A stretch of DNA of 64,000 nucleotides from Adineta vaga (Eukaryota; Rotifera). The position numbers and the translations under genes are program-made. Below, piece by piece: positions 47,824 through 58,599 of the stretch (position 1 is its first letter; every line of letters begins with the position of its first letter). The stretch covers positions 4,030,001 through 4,094,000 of the forward strand of contig CP075494.1 of the NCBI GenBank assembly GCA_021613535.1, given 5' to 3'. Below the pieces are notes generated by a model, which was not told where the DNA came from, searched no databases, and was given only the letters and a program-made list of their open reading frames with translations.

Positions 47824-50623
47824 TTATTGAACATTGTACTTAAAAAGTCCATCATAACTATTCGTCTGACCATACTTCGCATAAACTTCCACGTCTTTTG
47901 AACCTACTGTCACTCGAGTTTTAAAAATAGGATCCTTATAGCCTTCACTTTTGTTCCAGTTAGAATCTGTCGTCACGTCAACATCTGTTGCACCAGGAAT
48001 TATGCAGTGTATCAACACAACAGAACCACGCTCGAGCGTGCCATTCATAGGCTCAATAAGACGACATTTATTTGTATGAAATTTACTGTATGTCTTCGGA
48101 AATTTAATGCAACGCTTGAGTTGTGAAACATTGAGATGGAATTCGGCAACCGAACTTGACGTTGAATCAGCATTGCTCTCACGTCTACCATAGACATATA
48201 ATGAGTGAAGACCAGTACGCTGAGGTGCAAATAGTAACTGCCAATTATGCCGATCACTGTCAAACTGTGATAATGTTCCATTTTCCACTTTAATATCCTT
48301 GTATTTAATGTTACATGATAGATAGACATCATTAGGAGCTCTCATACGAATTTCGATGTAAGATGCATTGTCTGGCCACGCCAGTGTAGCGCGATTATAC
48401 GGAGTTTCGATTTCAAGATCAAGATCGTGAAAAAGTTGCCACGTTTTTGGATACGACAAAGGCGTTGAGGAAATTTTCCTTGCTTCAACATTATACCTAC
48501 ATACACCTGTGTATCTACCAGAATCTGATTTTCTTTTGGCTAGAATCGTAGCTTTGAATGTGCCATTTTGATTAGGTGCGAATAAACACCGCCATACTCT
48601 GTGATGTCGATCAAAGAACACTCTGTCTCCGCCAAAGATCTCTTCATCCTGGCTATTATTCAGAGTACCCATCAGTACAACATCTGCTGGTGCTCGAACA
48701 AGAATTTCTGTATGAGTCGTTCCATTGTCGATTTTGATCGTATTGTTCTTATGAGAAGAAACAATCCGTAGGCCTAATTCGTCGAAGGCTGCCCATGTTT
48801 TGGGAGGATCATTGGTTTCACTATGTTGAGTCTGCTCGAAGTTTGTTAGTGATACATCTTCATCTTCATACGATGATGATATTTTGCCTTTGAGCATCGG
48901 TTTCTGCTTGCCTACAATGTTGAAAGACGATGAAAAGAAAGGTTAAATAAGAATACGCATAAGATTCTATATCCTCGCTTGACACTGTCTACAGTTGCCT
49001 TAACACTCTTATTTTAATTAAACACTGACTTATCCTTCTCAGTTTTATTATGTTTTTCTTTTTAGTTCGATTGTGCTGAATTCTTTATCATCTTTGAAAA
49101 AAAAGGTACCTTAATAGAAAAAGAACTTACTTGCAGATGTAGGTGCTTTACCATTTCGAGATTTAGCAGATAAAGCGAGATGCTGCTTTAGTTCAACGGC
49201 TTTTTTATGCCACTCTAGACTCTTATCTAGATCCTGTCTATTTGCTGCAAGTTTGCCCAGATCTTTATATAAACTAATACGTAAAGGATCATTTGGTACA
49301 AGTTCATTTAAGAAACGAATAAAATATTTTTCAGCCAAGTCAACTTGTCCCATTTCCTGTAGTATTTTTCCTAATGTCTGAAGATTGACTTTTTCATCCA
49401 TTATTCCTTCTTTCATAGATAAGAACACTTGTTTTAATTCATTTTCAACTTCATTACGAAATGTCATATGAATAATCCATATATCTTCATCATTATGATA
49501 ATCAATTTTATCGAGACAAAAGATTGAATCCAACATAAAGAGAATTTCTGCTTCATCAGGGAATACGCTATATTTGCTGATATCAGCAAATGGTCTGGTG
49601 GTGGCCGTTTTTGGATCAGCATAGATCTTGAAAAGAATTCTTTTCAAATCGTCCGATTCACGAAGGAATAAAAGAGCTTTCTTCGGATCGGTGCTTGCTG
49701 AGAAAAAGGAATTAATCGAAATATATTTGTTAACACTGTTTCTTAAACTTTGTAGTTCATCATTTGATATCATTTGACCTCGATAAACTGTAAGAGGACG
49801 CTTTGATTGATGCCCTTTAAGTTGTTGATAAATATCGACAATAAATGAACGAAATAAAATTAATATAAGAATATTTCGATTTCGTAATGCACCGTTAAGA
49901 ACTTTGTAAAAGAATGATTCATTTGTATACCATCGTAAAACTTTCTCGGGCGAATAATCTTGTTGGAAATCACGAAGATTACTCAGTTCTGAAAGATTTC
50001 CTTTATATTCAACTTCGCAAATACTAATAAGTTCAGCGATATCTATCTTAGTCGATTCAAGTTGTAAAAGACAATCGATGAGAATTCGATTAAAAATAAA
50101 TTCTCCATTCAATCCTGTTGTAGATTTGCCGCCGGTTGTAGAAAAAGTAGTATATGATAATGGTTCTTCAACTTTTTTCAGTGTTGCATGATCACCTGTT
50201 ACACAATTGACAAGTTCATCAAGTTGCACAACAACAGCCTTTACCTATGTCGTAGAATAGTCAAAGGTGATTGAAAATTCATTTCAATAAATTTACTTTT
50301 GAATACTTAGACGACCATTGCTTATTTCTTTCTCTGTCCATACAATAAATATAGATTGACACAACTTGTCGATGTGTATGTATTGCAGGTACTAATTCTC
50401 TTCCAAGTTGTCCACTAACAATAATGATAAAACGATCATTTTTTTCTGCTCTTTTGATATATTGTTGACATTGATCAATATCTTGAAATTTCTTCAAATA
50501 GTTTATTGTAGAACGTAATTTTTGTTCTGTATCTCGAGTTTCTTTTGAATTTGCATCGAGCCAGAGTATGCAGAATGTTTCAAGATGTTTATCATTGCTG
50601 CTTGATAACGTAGCAGTAGCCAT
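47824..50623 (-). CDS. ART-TPR-KY fusion protein
   Basis: Model complement(join(47824..48911, 49131..50244, 50297..50623)), 842 residues, introns 52 and 219 bp in phase. Residues 1-109 form the N-terminal module (FCILWLDANS, IIVSGQLGRELVPAIH). The ART core has VYRGQM (R264), FFSAS (S291-S293, Ala in place of Thr) and DEAEILF (E340, E342), so the R-S-E triad is complete and a mono-ADP-ribosyltransferase activity is plausible. Two TPR-like units follow (LGKILQEMGQVDLAEKYF; LGKLAANRQDLDKSLEWHKK). Exon 3 adds three KY Ig-like repeats (ILVRAPADV, WRCLFAPNQNG, WQLLFAPQRTG) and a last KY-type domain ending YDGLFKYNVQ, with no transglutaminase core. The GTAAGT donor at 49130 and the acceptor at 48912 make the fusion; otherwise the ART part would end a few codons later and the KY part would lack a good start. 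Confidence 0.7.
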
Positions 50624-51450
50624 ATGTGATACAGACTGATGGTTTTTAATAAGTTCTCAAATATGATCTATTTACTTTCTAAATATTAGATGCAAACATA
50701 TTATACCAGAAAACTATAAAGGATCGTATTTATTGGAGTTTGAATGGATTGATGACGTAATTGTCAAGAAATTTTTTCACTCCAATCGTTAGCTCACTTT
50801 CTGTCAATTCTGTATCTCTCGAATCTCTTAATAAAATCTCTCACATAGACCTAGCATATGTCGTGTATTAGCTTTAGGACTTACGGTTGTTCAAAGTCGA
50901 ATATATCAGGCAAATAAAAAGACTATGTCGTTGCTACTTAGAATATTTTGATGTGATTTTGTCGCCAAACGAATCTTTAGTTGTTCTTTTCAAATAATAG
51001 TTTTACTTTTACTTTTTTTTTTCAATTTGTCTGCGTTTGATTTCATTTCATTCGCTAAAAAAACGGCAGAAAGAATAAAAAATCGATAGTTGTGAAGAAG
51101 AAAAAAAATTGTCGACTAATCAAAAAACTTTTTTCTTAGCTGCATAGTAAGCCATAAACAAGAAGAACAACAACAAAATATGATTTTGTTTTATCAATAA
51201 AAATCATACACGATATGTTACAAAACATAAAAATAGAAGTGAATGGCAAAAGCTCTGATTCATTTTCTATTCTATACACTTAAAAAATAAAAGAATATGA
51301 GAATGAATCATCTTAGACGTATAAATTGCTGTTAAGTTTTGTGAGGAATCGGAAAGATAATAGCCCATGGAAGAACTGAGCACATCTCATTGTAAGATTG
51401 TACGGCCTTCATAGTCTGCACTCATCATCGATTTTAGTTTAGAGTAAAAT
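47824..51450. repeat. Tandem segmental duplication, unit 1 (intact)
   Basis: Holds the ART-TPR-KY gene and about 0.8 kb upstream of it. The second unit begins at about 51816 in the same orientation. Similarity is visible at the KY 3' end (both carry CGCTCGAGCGTGCCATTCAT), in the first ART exon (KLRSTINYLKKFQDIDQCQQ in both) and in upstream non-coding DNA. Confidence 0.75.
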
Positions 51451-51815
51451 CTCTCTCATACAGGCACCGTCAGTATCTAGGAATAGTGCTCACTATGTAG
51501 AGACTATAATTTCTAACAAAAATCGCTCGCAGGGACTTTTCATTATAGTAAGGTTTCATAAATACAGATTTTACTGTAATTTCATTTTCTAAAACATCCC
51601 TTCATGAGATAGCATTGACTGATGCATCGCAGATTTTAGTGATCGAGAGACTCGTGTATTTATTTACGAGTCACATGATGATTCAAACATTCACATACCT
51701 ATTAGATCATTGTGTTACTCTTCCACGGACTTTCTAACTTTCTGACCGTAATTTATAAGTGAAAACTGATTTCAGAGTTAGTATTTCGTTCGAAATTTAT
51801 TTGACAATAAAAGAA
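50624..51815. other. Upstream DNA of fusion gene, partly duplicated
   Basis: Non-coding. Parts of 50650-51450 recur at 53035-53780, for example TTTACTTTCTAAATATTAGA and a shared ATCATCGATTT(T/C)AGT block, showing that the promoter side was copied together with the gene. Confidence 0.6.
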
Positions 51816-52640
51816 TCATTGAACGCTGTACATGAAAAGCCCATCAAAACTTGTCTTCTGATCATATCTGGCATAAATTTTAAGGTCTGTTGAACCAATC
51901 GTTACTCGAGTTTTAAAAATAGGATTTTTTTAACCTTCACTTCTATTCTAGTTAGAATCTGTCGTCATATCGATATCTATTGCACCAGGAACTGTGCAGT
52001 GTATCAGCACAACAGAACCACGCTCGAGCGTGCCATTCATAGGCTCAATGAGACGACATTTATTTGTATGAAATTTATTGTATGTCATTGGAAAAGTCAT
52101 TGATAGTTTAAGTTGTGTAGCATCGAGATGAAATTGAGCAACCGAACTTGCCGTAGTGCTGGTTTCTTGTTCACGTCCAGCATAGACATATAATGAGTGA
52201 AGACCAGTACGCTGAGGTGTAAACAGTCACTGCCAATCATGCCAATCACGGTCAAACTGTTCTTATCAGACGAAACAATTTTCAAACCGAATTCGTCGAA
52301 GGCTGGCAATGTTTTTAAAGCATCATTGGTGCCACTTTTTTGCGTATTCTCGATATCTGTGTCCGTTGCCTTAGACAGTTTAGGTTGAACAATTTTTATA
52401 TCGGATGTTTTTTCTGAGAAGGATGTGACTGTATCGTTTGGTGGTGGTTTTGAAATGTCCACAGTTTTCGACCATGATGAAGATATAGACCCTTCCACCA
52501 ATGAAAGAGGCGGTTCACCTTCTTGAAAATGAGTAATAATTATATGTTTCATTGAGAAAATCTTCTCTTTCATTATGGGCGCGCATAAGACGCTGTAAAC
52601 TTTGATGATCACAGCTACATCTACATTCTTTCCTAACAAA
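51816..52640 (-). pseudogene. KY part of duplicated fusion gene, broken
   Basis: Matches exon 3 of the fusion gene. The 3' end carries the final KY domain with two in-frame stops (TAG where the intact copy has Trp in DSNW, and TAA where it has Tyr in EGYKDP) and still ends DGLFMYSVQ. At about 52258 the sequence jumps from the third KY repeat (SLTVIG...) straight into the N-terminal FGLKIVSSDKN, so about 480 bp are deleted. The segment further upstream (EGEPPLSLVEGSISSSWSKT) is longer than in the intact copy and begins after a possible splice acceptor. Confidence 0.8.
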
Positions 52641-52747
52641 AACTAGCCAGTCGTTCTCTGTTATACATGATCTATGATATAGCACGTTAATACACGCGAA
52701 AGGTACACATTATAATGTTCTCATATGCGAGTTAAATACAACTGTAC

Positions 52748-53023
52748 TCAGTTAACACGTTTCCCAAAAGCCTTACTGTCATATTTTTGAAAACAGCATA
52801 TGATCATTTCATTTGATCTTTTTTCCAATAAAACAATCATTTTCTCTGCTCTTTTGATATATTGTTGACATTGATCGATATCTTGAAATTTCTTCAAATA
52901 ATTTATTGTAGAACGTAACTTTTGTTCTGTGTCCAGACCTTCGTTTGGATTTGCGTCGAGCCAAAGAAGACAAAATATTGGAAGACGTTTATCATCGCTG
53001 TTTAGTGACACAACAGTAGCCAT
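52748..53023 (-). pseudogene. 5' fragment of duplicated ART gene
   Basis: Starts MATVVSLNSDDKRLPIFCLL and matches the first 60 residues of the fusion gene (shared KLRSTINYLKKFQDIDQCQQ), then turns into unrelated sequence after YIKRAEK and stops. The ART core and TPR parts are absent. It cannot make an enzyme. Confidence 0.8.
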
Positions 53024-53797
53024 TTTGATAGTTTATGATAAGTTCTCAAATACTATTTGTTTACTTTCTAAATATTAGATGCAAACATATTACTATATGG
53101 TATCGTACTTATTATGCGTGTTCGAGAGTTTGAAACGACTACCGACGTAATCATCATGATATTTTTTCACAGCAATCGTTTATAGGTCACATCTCTCGGA
53201 ACTCATAATAAAATCTCTAAATCAGAACTAGTATTTATCTTCTACGATTTTTACAACTTACGATTGTTCAATATCAAATAAATTCGAAGATTATACCGTT
53301 TGTTATTTAGAATGTTTTGATCAAACGGATATTCAGATGTTGTTCTTTAGAATAATAGTTTTAACCTCTTCTGTTATTGTAAATTTTTTTCGAATTTCAT
53401 TTTAGTTACTATAACACACAGAAGAAGCAGTAAATAATCGGATGTTGTAAATGCGCAAAAAATGTTCTCAACTAGAGAAATCATTTGCAAAACACATCAA
53501 AACATCAAAATATACGTGAATGACAAAAGTTCAGATTTTGTTTTTTATTTACATGCATTTCAACGTATGGAATAATATGCGAATAAATCACTTTATATGT
53601 ATAGATTTTTATTGAATTTCATAAGCAATCGAAAAGATGGTAGATCCTGAAAGTACTAGACGCATTTCAATATAAAATAGATCAAACTTCAGCAACAAAG
53701 GGTGTAGATGTGGAATCAATACACTATCCATACATACACTTTCATCTTCATATTTTACGTTCATCATCGATTTCAGTATAGTTTCAAATAAAACTGT

Positions 53798-54322
53798 TTA
53801 TTTTATTCTATTTTGCCGATCACACTCACATAAATAAGACTTATAAGCATAATGACAATTATACGAGTCATAGCGGCAGTATGCGTGAGAGCCTCCCGCA
53901 TAATAATTGCATGTTCCATTAGGGTGTCGAGTCCAATTTATTTGACTAACTATATTATTACATGTATTATCACGCTGGTAACGCTTGTAATCATCGTGCA
54001 AATCACCATCATAAACCCAATCTATACACTTGTGACATCGTGGACAAGCATTACCACCACATTGTGCGACTTTTCTTCTATTAGATATTGGTATATCTTC
54101 TTCTAAATAAAAAATACAATATTTTGTGTTATTTCGAATTGTCAGATCTTTTTGCTTCTACGACATATCAAAGATACGAATCACTAAGGTCTTTGACATG
54201 AATGTAATCCTCATAATAGCACAAAGTGCATTATATGATAAATTTACTATACCTTCTCGATTGATTGGCGTCTGTCTTGAGCTACCAAAGTTGAGATTTA
54301 TCGCAACTCTTGTTGTCGTCAT
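53798..54322 (-). CDS. Small Cys-rich protein, copy B
   Basis: Model complement(join(53798..54102, 54253..54322)), 124 residues; 150-bp intron in phase 1, as in copy A. Exon 1 reads MTTTRVAINLNFGSSRQTPI. Exon 2 has QCGGNACPRCHKCIDWVYDG, then INWTRHPNGTCNYYAGG and a tail with CHYAYKSYLCECDRQ. Between the copies the CGGNACPxCxKC block is almost unchanged while the rest has diverged, suggesting that the block is the functional core. The orientation is opposite to copy A, so the two genes bracket the ART-KY duplication and point toward each other. Confidence 0.6.
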
Positions 54323-56027
54323 TTTTTATTTGAAATCGAAAATAAAAAATACCAAGTACGTGCAGGAAAGACAAACAAATCTAAAAATGCAAAAACATCA
54401 ATCTTTCTTAACGACAATGTATGTTTTTATGTTTAGAATAAAAAGTGACTGCTTTGTATATTTCCTTCTAAAAATATTGATGGAGATTGTAGTGCGAGAC
54501 GCCATTCGCGATAACAAATGTAATTCTTGTGTAAGATATTTTTTGTCTAATAACAATTCAGTTGCATTGGATTTAATTCATACACAAACCAGAATTTTGT
54601 TTGCTGACAACAACAATGAAAGAAGCTAAATCAACAGAACGCAAGTGAAACCAAATAAAGAGCAATGATTGCTATCGACATAAATATTTTTGCCTTTTCT
54701 TCCTGCAAATCTATGCAAAGAACTCGCAATCACACAATTACGTTACAGTTTTTACTAAATCGGAAAGAAAAGAAATTCTGAAGCACACACAACACAAGAG
54801 GAAAATAAAGTATTTGCATCATCAAAACATGGATGAGAAAGTTTCGAGGTTTAGAAGCAGAAATCTTACTCAGATTAAAATATAGCATATGATTAGAATG
54901 AACACATTTAGAATTAATCTCAACTTGAAATTCTCGAATACACATTAATTTATAATTGTTCTTGTCAATCAATTTTAACATGTCCATTATAACAATCATT
55001 TGCTGATTTTTCTGGCCAATCGTGTCATAACTGTGCAGGAGTTTTCTATTCATTACGATTAGTTTTTCGATGAACGATGTTTGTAATTCACAGACCAAGT
55101 GTCAATAATCTCCTCTCCGTAGTGAGAGCTTGTAATATGACGTGGATACGGAAATTAACTCAGTCTACTAATCGAAATAAAAGAAAATTTTCTTTTATTT
55201 CTTTGTCGAGCAATATTTCAAATATGTCATATATGCCATTTAGATTAACCAAAGAAAGTCTAAATTTTGATTCATTTAACTGTTGTTGTAATAGAACAAT
55301 AATGGAAAATGCATAGCTATGAATTAAGCTTTTTGTCAGAAGGATTTTGATTGAGCAATATACGAATATTCTAAAATGACTGGGATTGATCAAAATGAAC
55401 ATGTTCAGAAATAAATTACTTGTGAATGATGATTATGACTGTGTATTTGAAATATTATCTTCTGCTTGATTCTTCACAACTGAGAGTGATAATTACTGTT
55501 ATCTTCTGTTTCTATGTTTGTTGATATCCGATCATCTACTTTTGATGTGCATAGATAAATAACAGTACTATTTCTATACAATGATTCATATTTATTTACA
55601 TAATCAGTGAATCTTAGAAATGCTTTCACATCGATAGATTGACTTTTTTTCTGTTGATAATTTGGCATACTCTACTATAAGTTTCACGTGCTTGTTTCTC
55701 ATATTCTATGTTTCAATAAACACGTTCAATAATGTTGTTAATCAGAAGTAAGAGGATGAGATGCAGAGGTCGAATAACACATACAAATTGATATTCATTC
55801 TCTACTTTTCATCCATATTCATCTCGTATACAATTCAGCAAACATTTTAATTAAAACTATGGTAATACTATCCTAAAATCATATTATTTTAACGTTTTAC
55901 GCATGTTTATTAGGTAAACTGGTTTGTCATACATTAGATGAAAAAGAAAATACAAATGCTAAAGGAGAGTATAACAGCTCATTTAACTGCGTTGATCATC
56001 ATTGCTAGGATATTTGCATCATTTTCC
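54323..56027. other. Long gene-poor stretch
   Basis: Short frames on both strands (for example 54126-54629 plus and 54730-55098 minus) show no domain, signal peptide or biased composition. I treat them as chance frames. No repeat or RNA gene recognised. Confidence 0.5.
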
Positions 56028-56295
56028 CTAATTAAATGTGCTTGACGTGTAATGAGCAGCAGGAACAATTTGTAGTATACGACCGGCAGTTCTAGAAGAA
56101 AGTTTAGCGATAACTGCGGGTCCAGCGCAATTTGTACATGTTGCCACTGTCATAGTATCATTCTTAGGTGTGCCTAATACGCTATAGCTTACTGTAACAG
56201 AAGTAATAAAAGTAGTTGATAGACCATTCTAGATAGGCTGACCACTATTAACCGAGATAAATGACATAGGCCAATTTTCCAAATGTATTTCGAAA
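56028..56295 (-). pseudogene. Relic exon of an unknown secreted-type protein
   Basis: After a splice-acceptor-like GTTTTAG, the minus strand reads FEIHLENWPMSFISVNSGQP, a TAG at 56229-56231, then VTVSYSVLGTPKND and ATCTNCAGPAVIAKLSSRTA, ending at a stop at 56028. The stretch is beta-strand-like with a CxxC and has clean codons except for the single TAG. I do not recognise the family; it resembles the C-terminal domains of secreted beta-sandwich proteins. No upstream exons were found. Confidence 0.4.
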
Positions 56296-56596
56296 CTAAA
56301 ACAATAAGAATCAACTGTAGTAAAGAAATTTATTGATAAATTCAGTTACAATTCATATTTATTCGGTTTTAAACTACACATATTCAAAGATTTTTTTTGC
56401 TCTCTCTCTTTTTCAAAGTTACAATAAGTGAACTTATTATAAAATAGTTTTCACATCCATGATCTACTTACTGAATTTATTAGCAGTTCTATTTTGTTGT
56501 TATATTTCTTTCTTTTCCAAAGAATGATTTATTACCTGAAAATATTTCACCATTGATAGATGGGAATAGGAAAAAAAAGACTACAAATAATTCATG

Positions 56597-56644
56597 TCGT
56601 TGTAATCTAATGGTCAGGATCTGGCGTTGCCAACGTCAACAACT
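56597..56644 (+). tRNA. tRNA-Gly(GCC)-like half, no T arm
   Basis: GTCGTTGTAATCTAATGGTC contains an A-box-like D arm, followed by an anticodon stem-loop CTGGCG-TTGCCAA-CGTCA with GCC in the anticodon position. It closes with CAACAAC, which can pair with the 5' GTTGT, and runs straight into eight or nine T residues, a Pol III-type terminator. The variable loop, T arm and B box are missing. It is therefore a truncated tRNA or tRNA-derived element and not a standard tRNA gene. Confidence 0.4.
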
Positions 56645-57187
56645 TTTTTTTCATTTGACGAATACAAATTTCATCATTCTTTCATCTTGTTGTATTATTT
56701 GTTTGAAGATTTGATTTTGAAGGAACATTTTTAAGAATTTATTAACTGAGAATTATAATTATAATTCAAACAAAAGAATGAAAAGCCTCTCAGTGTGTTT
56801 TTAGATCGAGTTTATTGAAAACGTATGTCAAAGAAAGTAGGCTATGAAATCATTTTAATTAACATTATTTTTTTCTCTTTGTACCGTCTCATAATCCCCG
56901 GAATACATACGATGATGACGTTTATTTTCAGATCATATAATGATGGATAAACATAGTTTCAAGAAAATGAAATAAAAAGCAATAACTACATGACAATATT
57001 TTATTATTTACGTCGAGATTTTGTATATGCCTATTTATATAAGTTCTTTTATCTTACGGGTATCAACCGTGAAAAGGATATCTGCACTCTTTTTATCTAC
57101 GTCATTTCGATCGAGAACATTAATTCTTCGGGATTGAAGAAAAAAATTATACTAATAGAAGTATCATGCCAACTAATTCATTTAATA

Positions 57188-58223
57188 ATGTCACTGACAA
57201 TCGTAGACTTCTGTATACAGTATTCTCTTTATATTGGTTATATAACATTTATTGCTGGAACAGTTGGTAATGTTCTGAATATTCTTGTTTTTACTCAGTT
57301 GAAACTCTTTCGAGATAATCGAGCAGCTTTCTATTTAACTGTTGAATCGATTTCAAATTTATTGTTTCAATTTATTTCAATTAGTGTAACTATTTTAATA
57401 TCAATTTACGGAGATGATGCAACAGGAAGAAATCTTATTTGGTGTCGATTTCGATTTTTCTCAACTCAAACAGTTACACTAATGACATGTTATACAATTT
57501 GCATTGTTGCTTGTGATCAATTCTTTTCAACAAATTATCGTTTCAGAGAATTATGTACAATTCGATTGGCTCGATATCTTCTATTTACATCTGCATGTCT
57601 TTGGTTTATTCATAGTATTATTTTTTGCATATTTCTCGAAATTCAACCAACTGTTGGATGTATTATATTAAATTCTATCTGGCTTCGATATTCATCATAC
57701 TTCTTCTATCCAATTTTAATCGGGTTTTTACCTATTATAATCGCTTCATTATTCAATTGTTTGGCTTTTCGAAATGTTCGTCGTATAATTCGTCGTCAAT
57801 TACCTATTGCTCGACGTCGATTAGATCAACAAATGACAGCAATGGTACTTACACGTGTTGTAATATTTGTTTGTTTTTTATTACCATACATTATTTATCG
57901 TATTTATGCGATCAATGTTCCTGTTGCACAAAATAAATCCTTAGAATATTCAATAAGACAAGTAATTCAAACTTTATTTGTATCTTTATCTTCTGTGAAC
58001 TTCACGGTAAATGTTTAGATTTTATTGATAAAAAATATTTTTATTTTGTTTCTAGATTACTTTCTATATCTTTATATTAATATCACCGCGATATCGTCGT
58101 CAAGTTAAATTTGTTTTGGTCAAAAGATATTGGCGAACATTGAAATCTTACTGTTGTGGAAGAGGAAATCAAATTACACCTGAGATTATAAACACAATCG
58201 ACTCAAATATAGAACTTGAATAA
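57188..58223 (+). CDS. Rhodopsin-like GPCR with intron in TM7
   Basis: Model join(57188..58006, 58056..58223), 328 residues. I start at MSLTIVDFCIQY (57188); the open frame continues upstream but is not receptor-like. TM1 has GTVGNVLNILVF with the class-A GN. The Cys before TM3 is in NLIWCRFRFF; the DRY position reads VACDQFFST, with Arg replaced by Gln as in the 9518 gene. Loop 3 is very basic (RRIIRRQLPIARRRLDQQ). A 49-bp GTAAAT...TCTAG intron falls in phase 0, exactly where the 9518 gene is split; exon 2 starts ITFYIFILISPRYRRQVKF and ends IELE, with a CC pair that may be palmitoylated. Ligand unknown. Confidence 0.8.
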
Positions 58224-58310
58224 ATTATATCTTTATCTTTCAAGAACACTTTATTTTTTATTTATAGTTATGTAACTATTTCATAATACAAATGAAAAGA
58301 GAAGAGAAAC

Positions 58311-58337
58311 AAATAATAATAATAATAATAATAATAG
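58311..58337. repeat. (AAT)n microsatellite
   Basis: About eight or nine AAT triplets in a row just downstream of the GPCR stop codon. Simple-sequence repeat, no coding role. Confidence 0.8.
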
Positions 58338-58599
58338 CGAGAGATGACAATATAACGATATCACCATGGCAAAATTGTTTTTTTTTCTACAACATATACA
58401 ACACCGATGTTTTTGTTAATCATTGATGAAACAATTCGAGTAATTCGCGTGATAATTTAGCTGAAAGCACGATGTTCTTTTTTTCAAGTAAAAGGAAAAT
58501 AAATCTTTTTTAAAAATAGTATGTATCATATTGATTCAACCGCCAGCATTCCGTCATAGTGAACTTAATTTATTTACGATGAATGTTTGTGTAATAAGT

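Larger units (their letters stand above)
51816..53790. repeat. Tandem segmental duplication, unit 2 (decayed)
   Basis: Same order as unit 1: KY end, KY/ART junction region, ART start, upstream DNA. Most of the ART exon 2 counterpart and about 0.5 kb of KY sequence are missing, shrinking the unit to about 2 kb against 3.6 kb. Confidence 0.75.

Noticed and set aside
54126-54629. 167-codon plus-strand frame
   Set aside because: Starts at a non-conserved site, has no domain or signal peptide, and overlaps exon 1 of Cys-rich copy B on the other strand, which has a paralog to support it.
54730-55402. Several short minus-strand frames
   Set aside because: No domain or composition signal; consistent with chance frames in AT-rich DNA.
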